Notes under the pieces: generated by a model
The model's database searches: none
The model's input: the letters and a program-made list of their open reading frames with translations, nothing else
Told to the model about the DNA's origin: nothing
Shown: in pieces, positions 51,450 to 55,773 of the stretch
Position numbering within the stretch: position 1 is the first letter of the stretch
Layout of the letters: each line of letters begins with the position of its first letter
Virus record (IMG/VR): IMGVR_UViG_3300047564_005519
Location: 1-55,773 of that record
Strand: one strand, 5' to 3'
Length of the DNA stretch: 55,773 nt
From: a virus
Position numbers and translations under genes: made by a program

Positions 51450-52100
51450 ATGACTAAAAAAAGTTTATTAGATGATATCTTAGTTGACAACAAGGGCTCC
51501 TCTATCAATGAGGAGAATCAGATTCTACAGCCTCTATTGGATGAGATTAATCTGATTGTTGATGAGGGAGTTAGATCATTTGTTAGATCAGTTTTATTAA
51601 AGGCTGATCTTTTTTGGATTATTCCATCAGCATTTGCTAGCAATCATCATCCTAAAGATGAACATAATCAGGGTGGCAATGTTTTGCACACTAAGCGAGT
51701 TGCTAGAATAGCTGATACGATTAGTGAATCATATTCGCTGTCTTCTGATGAGCGAGATCTAGTTATCGCTGCCGCCCTTATTCATGATATTACCAAGGGT
51801 ATTCCGACTGAAGATAACGTTTCTTTTCAGTTTGACCCAATGCATGCGTATACAGTTAATAGTTTTGTGATCGAATGTCAAAAATATGACAAAGAATTTG
51901 GTAATGATGGACTATCTTCTTCTCTGTTTATCACAGAAGATGCAATGCAAACAATACTAAGACTTGTTCGATGCCATCTTGGGCCATGGTCTCCCGTTCC
52001 TGAAACATTTCCGATTACATATTTAGACTATATTCTGCATGTTGCAGATAATATCGCAGCAAATCTTCACAACTTTACTGGATTAAGTATTGATGGATGA
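51450..52100 (+). CDS. HD-domain phosphohydrolase
   Basis: The 216-residue protein has the metal-binding set of HD enzymes: H80 ('LHTKRV'), H112-D113 ('ALIHDITKG') and D200 ('LHVADNIA'). HD proteins hydrolyse nucleotides or cyclic nucleotides; in phage replication modules they may act on dNTPs or signalling nucleotides. The N-terminal ~60 residues are acidic and helical. An AGGAAG ribosome site lies nine bases after the Cas4-like gene. Its stop overlaps a small gene downstream. The substrate is not predictable from the sequence; HD phosphodiesterase activity against defence signals is one untested possibility. Confidence 0.8.
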   Translation: MTKKSLLDDILVDNKGSSINEENQILQPLLDEINLIVDEGVRSFVRSVLLKADLFWIIPSAFASNHHPKDEHNQGGNVLHTKRVARIADTISESYSLSSDERDLVIAAALIHDITKGIPTEDNVSFQFDPMHAYTVNSFVIECQKYDKEFGNDGLSSSLFITEDAMQTILRLVRCHLGPWSPVPETFPITYLDYILHVADNIAANLHNFTGLSIDG

Positions 52101-52260
52101 TGTTCCCGCAAAAATTAGTAAACGTCTTTTAATATCCTCTAGATTAGAAGATATTTTGAAAGAATCAATCTACCATCGTACCCATTCGATCAACTTTGGG
52201 TGTGATAAAATAGTTATTGGCAACATCAAAAGCAAAGAGTTAAAAGTCAAATTATTATGA
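52093..52260 (+). CDS. Small basic hypothetical protein (55 aa)
   Basis: The frame starts at an ATG eight bases inside the HD gene and ends with a TGA that overlaps the primase ATG. It encodes a 55-residue, basic, probably alpha/beta protein ('ISKRLLISSRLEDIL' helix, 'CDKIVIGNI' strand) ending Lys-Val-Lys-Leu-Leu. Overlaps on both sides and filling of an otherwise empty 156-base gap support it. It is too short for confident family assignment; a small replication accessory factor is possible. Confidence 0.55.
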   Translation: MDDVPAKISKRLLISSRLEDILKESIYHRTHSINFGCDKIVIGNIKSKELKVKLL

Positions 52261-53465
52261 AGACCGTTTCTGATCCAAATAAATATCTATACAAATGGAG
52301 ATATGTTGAGTTAGCCAAATATATTCCTTCTCTAGATAAAGTCAGTAGAATTAAAAAGGACGGAAATACTGTTCTTATTGATTTAGATGACATTGATAAA
52401 TTTCGATCAGACAATAATAATGTTGGACTTTATACGTCAATCTGGTTGTACGATTCCTTAGATATTGACACCGCTGTAAGATTTGGTCCTCTATATTTTG
52501 ATATAGATAGTTCAGATATTTCGATTGCATATGAAGAGTGCTTGAAGCTTTATAGATATCTTCTTAAGAATATTCCTGACGAGGCTATCTCTGTCTTCTT
52601 TACTGGTAAAAAAGGATTCCATATTGAATGTGATCCTATTGCTATTGGCATTAATCCATCGAATAATCTTCCAAACATCTATCGGTTTATTGCTAATACA
52701 ATTGCAAAAAATCTGAATCTAAATTGCGTGGATTTTAGTGTCTACGATGCAAGAAGAATGTGGAGACTTGAAGGTAGTCAGCATCAGTCAACTGGTTTGT
52801 TTAAGAATGAGATTCCAAAAGAAATCTTCATCGATGGTGTTGAGAATATTGTTTCTTTTTGTAAAGAAAGAGTAGTAAGCGAGAGAACTGATCCAGCTTT
52901 CAATGCGAAAGCTAATGAATGGTTTAGAAATTTCACATATGAATTAGAAATTGAAAAAGAACGTTCTAAAGATTTTATTGGCTACTTCAATAAGTTTGGT
53001 TCTTCTGTTTTTAAGAATCTAGAAGAAAAAGACAAGAAGTTCACCAAAGACAAACTGCTAAATGGATGTCCAGCCATTGCCGAGTTGCATAAGCAAGCTA
53101 TTGAAAAGAAATGGTTAGATCATGAAGCTAGACTTTTTCTATGTTCAATTCTGACTTATACAGATGAAGCTATTGAATATCTGCATGAGATTCTTTCAAA
53201 TTGTGAAGATTACAATGTAGAAAAGAGTACTAGTCATATTAATGATTGGATCAATAGACGTCGACTTGGTATTGGTGGAAGACCATATACTTGCGAAAGA
53301 GCTAATGCGGCAGGTGTAGGTTGCGGTGAATGCCATCTGGACAAGAGAAAGAAATGGATTCAAATAGGCAATAGGTATGTCGAATCTGATGAGCTGTCAT
53401 CTCCTTCTGCTATCCGTTTTGCGTATACGAGCATAAATAAAGGAGGTGAAGATGCCAGCTATTGA
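52257..53465 (+). CDS. Archaeo-eukaryotic-type (AEP) DNA primase with cysteine-rich C-terminus
   Basis: This 402-residue protein has the three AEP primase motifs: D82-x-D84 ('YFDIDSSD'), H122 in 'GKKGFHIE', and D159 within 'VDFSVYDARRMW', which also provides the conserved basic residues. A C-terminal region (residues about 270-360) carries C271, C346, C356 and C359, resembling the Fe-S or zinc centres attached to primases (PriL-like). It would make primers for the DnaE polymerase downstream. The start overlaps the small gene before it. Whether the Cys set binds iron-sulfur or zinc cannot be told from sequence. Confidence 0.8.
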   Translation: MKTVSDPNKYLYKWRYVELAKYIPSLDKVSRIKKDGNTVLIDLDDIDKFRSDNNNVGLYTSIWLYDSLDIDTAVRFGPLYFDIDSSDISIAYEECLKLYRYLLKNIPDEAISVFFTGKKGFHIECDPIAIGINPSNNLPNIYRFIANTIAKNLNLNCVDFSVYDARRMWRLEGSQHQSTGLFKNEIPKEIFIDGVENIVSFCKERVVSERTDPAFNAKANEWFRNFTYELEIEKERSKDFIGYFNKFGSSVFKNLEEKDKKFTKDKLLNGCPAIAELHKQAIEKKWLDHEARLFLCSILTYTDEAIEYLHEILSNCEDYNVEKSTSHINDWINRRRLGIGGRPYTCERANAAGVGCGECHLDKRKKWIQIGNRYVESDELSSPSAIRFAYTSINKGGEDASY

Positions 53466-53658
53466 CGATCCCGATGATGTAATTGGTGTTTGTTCAGAAT
53501 GTAAATCTGATCAACCAGATTCTTATATGGAGAAAAGTCCTTTTGCGCAAGCAGGGTCTCCCGTCCCATGTAAGTTCTGTGGTGGAGTAGTAATTATTGC
53601 GTATAGAGAGCAGAGAGATCAGGTACTTAAAGGTTCTGATCGTTCGAGAGGTATTTGA
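53452..53658 (+). CDS. Zinc-ribbon-like small protein (68 aa)
   Basis: The ATG at 53452 has a near-perfect AAAGGAGGTG ribosome site; an in-frame GTG six bases earlier is less likely. The protein holds CxxC ('VCSECKSD') and CxxC ('VPCKFCGG') pairs about 25 residues apart, a typical zinc ribbon. A basic tail follows. It lies between the primase and polymerase genes and overlaps both, so it may be a primase/polymerase accessory or a small DNA-binding factor. Confidence 0.7.
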   Translation: MPAIDDPDDVIGVCSECKSDQPDSYMEKSPFAQAGSPVPCKFCGGVVIIAYREQRDQVLKGSDRSRGI

Positions 53659-55773
53659 TGAAGAACTGGACAAATCTACATAATCACACCATTTTCTCAA
53701 TGTTAGATGGACATGGTGATGTAGAGAAGTATCTAAGTAGAGCTAAGTCACTTGGAATGAGTGGCTTAGCTACTACTGACCATGGAAATATTCATTCATG
53801 GCTAGATTTTTATGATGCAGGTCAGGCAACTGGTGTAAAGCCAATTCTTGGTTCTGAGTTTTATCAAGCTAGAAAAACCAGATTTGATCGCGATGATGAA
53901 GAAAGATCTGGCCCAGCAAAGAATGAATGGGAGCAACGTGGACCATATCACATTACAGTTCTAGCTAAGAATTTTAACGGCTATCAGAATATTATCAAGA
54001 TGTCGTCCAAGGCGTTCTTGCAGGGATACTACGTTAAGCCACGTATCGATCACGACCTCATTGCAGAGCATTCCGATGGAATCATTGTTCTATCCGGATG
54101 CTTAAATGGCGAGGTCTCACAGGCATTGTTACGTGGAGATTTTGATTTTGCGTTGGCTACAGCTAAGAAAATGCAAGATATTGTCGGTAAAGAAAACTAC
54201 TTTATCGAAGTGCAAAATCATGGATTAGAAGAACAGACTCGAGTGTTCTCTGATCTCGTTAGAATTGCTAATATTATTGGAGCACCAGTAGTTCCAACTG
54301 GTGACTGCCATTATGTCCATAGAGAAGACTCTAGGGCTCATGACATCATGTTATGTGTTGCTACTAACGCAAACGTCAATACTCCTAACAGATTCTCCTT
54401 TACTGGAGATCATTTTTATCTTCAGTCTTATGAAGAAATGTCTAAAATCTTTGAAGAAAAGTGGCTAGACAACACAATGAAGATCTGTGATATGGTTGAT
54501 CTAAAGCTTGATTTTGGTGACCATTTCTTTCCAAACTTTCCAATTCCAACCAATGAAACCTCTGTAGATTATTTTGAGCGTTTAGCTTGGCAGGGCCTAA
54601 AAGAGCGATATGGTGATCCCCTTCCAGGACATATTATCGATAGAGCAAACCACGAACTACGAGTAGTAAAGGAAATGGGTTTTCCAGAGTACTTCCTAGT
54701 TGTATCTGACCTCGTGCAATGGGCTAAAAACAATGATGTTAGAGTAGGCTGGGGTAGAGGTTCTGCAGCAGGTAGCATTCTGTCTTATGCTTTTAAGATT
54801 ACTAATCTAGATCCAATCAAATTTGGATTGATGTTCGAACGCTTCTTAGTTGAAGGCCGTAAGTCAATGCCTGATATCGATCTCGATTTTGATGATAGAT
54901 ATCGTGATAAGGTTATCGACTATGCGAGATCAAAATATGGCAACGATCATGTCGCACATATCTGTACATTTAACAGAACTGGGGCTAGACAGTCTATCAG
55001 AGATGCTGCTAGAGCTTTAGGGCACGATTATAACGATGGTGACTCAGTTGCAAAACTAGTTCCTCCTCCGGTTCTTGGTATTTCCAAGTCTCTTGCAGAA
55101 TGCATGGAAGTAGAAGAATTTAGCAAAGCTTATAAGAGTAGCGAAATCACTAAAGAGATTATTGATACTGCTTTTGGTCTAGAGGGAGTTGTTCGACAGA
55201 CTGGTATTCATGCAGCTGGAATTGTTATTTCGAAAGAAGAACTGACAAACTATCTTCCCGTCATGCAAAAGGGTGTCGACAATCCTATAGTTACACAATG
55301 GGACATGGGAAGAGTCGAACAATGTGGGCTTCTAAAGATTGACTTCCTTGGACTTCGTAACCTTGGAGTTATTGACTCATGTGTGAAACTAGTTGAAAAG
55401 CATCGTGGTATCAAATTAGAAATTGATCAAATTCCTATTGATGATAAACTTACTTTTGACGAATTGTGCAAAGGAAATAGTATTGGCGTTTTCCAGTTGG
55501 AATCATCTGGAATGCGTAGCATGATGATTTCAATTCAGCCAAGAACGATTGAGGACATCATGGCCTTGATTTCATTATATCGTCCTGGTCCTATGGGATC
55601 TGGGATGGATAAACAATATATCGATAGAAAACATGGTCGTAGCAAAATTAAATATGATCATCCTAAATTAGAAACTGTTCTTGCTCCATCACTTGGGATT
55701 ATGCTGTATCAGGAGGATGTTCTTGGTGTAGCTAGAGAATTAGCTGGTTTTTCATCTGGTGAAGCTGATGACT
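53658..55773 (+). CDS. dnaE: DNA polymerase III alpha subunit, DnaE-like (3' truncated by window)
   Basis: The ATG overlaps the preceding stop (TGATG), and the frame stays open to the window end, giving about 705 codons. The N-terminal PHP domain shows H8-x-H10 ('NLHNHT') and D41-H42 ('TTDHGN'), usually a metal-dependent proofreading site. The C-family palm has 'GSAAGSILSYAF' and 'MPDIDLDFDD' with D406 and D408, equivalent to E. coli D401/D403. D562 in 'KIDFLGLRNL' would be the third catalytic Asp. It replicates the phage DNA with the helicase and primase encoded upstream. The rest of the fingers, the beta-binding region and the OB domain lie beyond the window. Confidence 0.93.
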   Translation, partial: MKNWTNLHNHTIFSMLDGHGDVEKYLSRAKSLGMSGLATTDHGNIHSWLDFYDAGQATGVKPILGSEFYQARKTRFDRDDEERSGPAKNEWEQRGPYHITVLAKNFNGYQNIIKMSSKAFLQGYYVKPRIDHDLIAEHSDGIIVLSGCLNGEVSQALLRGDFDFALATAKKMQDIVGKENYFIEVQNHGLEEQTRVFSDLVRIANIIGAPVVPTGDCHYVHREDSRAHDIMLCVATNANVNTPNRFSFTGDHFYLQSYEEMSKIFEEKWLDNTMKICDMVDLKLDFGDHFFPNFPIPTNETSVDYFERLAWQGLKERYGDPLPGHIIDRANHELRVVKEMGFPEYFLVVSDLVQWAKNNDVRVGWGRGSAAGSILSYAFKITNLDPIKFGLMFERFLVEGRKSMPDIDLDFDDRYRDKVIDYARSKYGNDHVAHICTFNRTGARQSIRDAARALGHDYNDGDSVAKLVPPPVLGISKSLAECMEVEEFSKAYKSSEITKEIIDTAFGLEGVVRQTGIHAAGIVISKEELTNYLPVMQKGVDNPIVTQWDMGRVEQCGLLKIDFLGLRNLGVIDSCVKLVEKHRGIKLEIDQIPIDDKLTFDELCKGNSIGVFQLESSGMRSMMISIQPRTIEDIMALISLYRPGPMGSGMDKQYIDRKHGRSKIKYDHPKLETVLAPSLGIMLYQEDVLGVARELAGFSSGEADD

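Noticed and set aside
1819-54778. Numerous minus-strand open frames of 60-130 codons
   Set aside because: All lie opposite strong plus-strand genes, lack ribosome sites and recognisable domains, and are expected in AT-rich coding DNA. I found no convincing minus-strand gene.
1-55773. tRNA genes, integrase or attachment sites
   Set aside because: No cloverleaf-like non-coding stretch, recombinase gene or flanking repeat was seen. Coding density leaves gaps of at most about 115 bases.

Overview
The window is one long, almost gap-free, plus-strand stretch of a large AT-rich (roughly 35% GC) double-stranded DNA bacteriophage with a contractile tail. The baseplate genes show the tail type: a hub, an OB-fold spike, a gp25-like wedge and a baseplate J protein. 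The host is inferred, not proven. A holin of the phage r1t type that is frequent in actinophages, a FAD-dependent thymidylate synthase, a B12-dependent ribonucleotide reductase and a phage-encoded DnaE together suggest an actinobacterial host, perhaps a low-GC planktonic lineage.

Positions 1-38481 are the tail and baseplate region. They run from the C-terminal part of a large helical virion protein, through a giant 3769-residue hub that carries an apparently intact staphylococcal-nuclease-like domain, to a two-enzyme tail lysin (M15 peptidase plus lysozyme-like domain). A split spike, gp25-like and J-like wedge proteins follow, then a metallophosphoesterase sitting inside the tail operon. Next come seven structural proteins of 129 to 1848 residues; one contains a peptidoglycan-binding domain, and several share beta-rich modules. 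Positions 38539-39621 hold an internally repeated, probably highly expressed protein and a lysis cassette (two-TM membrane protein and r1t-type holin). The late unit ends at a strong terminator at 39680-39712. An extended -10 promoter lies directly upstream of that hairpin.

Positions 39735-47166 are a nucleotide-metabolism region. It holds a class II ribonucleotide reductase, ThyX, dCMP deaminase, a deoxyribosyltransferase-like protein, a free-standing nuclease, a GT-A glycosyltransferase and several small unknown or membrane proteins. An HNH homing-type endonuclease gene has inserted at the 3' end of the reductase gene. It left a second, synonymously diverged copy of the reductase C-terminus downstream. 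A second strong terminator (47183-47224) follows a small, GC-richer gene.

Positions 47240-55773 begin with a second glycosyltransferase and a possible GT-D-like protein, then enter the replication module. This contains an HTH-linked restriction-fold endonuclease, a DnaB-like helicase, a Cas4-like Fe-S protein with a degenerate nuclease motif, an HD phosphohydrolase, a small ORF, an archaeo-eukaryotic-type primase with a cysteine-rich C-terminus, a zinc ribbon and the first 705 codons of a DNA polymerase III alpha subunit. Together these genes would supply dNTPs and much of a phage-specific replisome. I see no tRNA genes, CRISPR arrays or integration genes. No intergenic gap exceeds about 115 bases.
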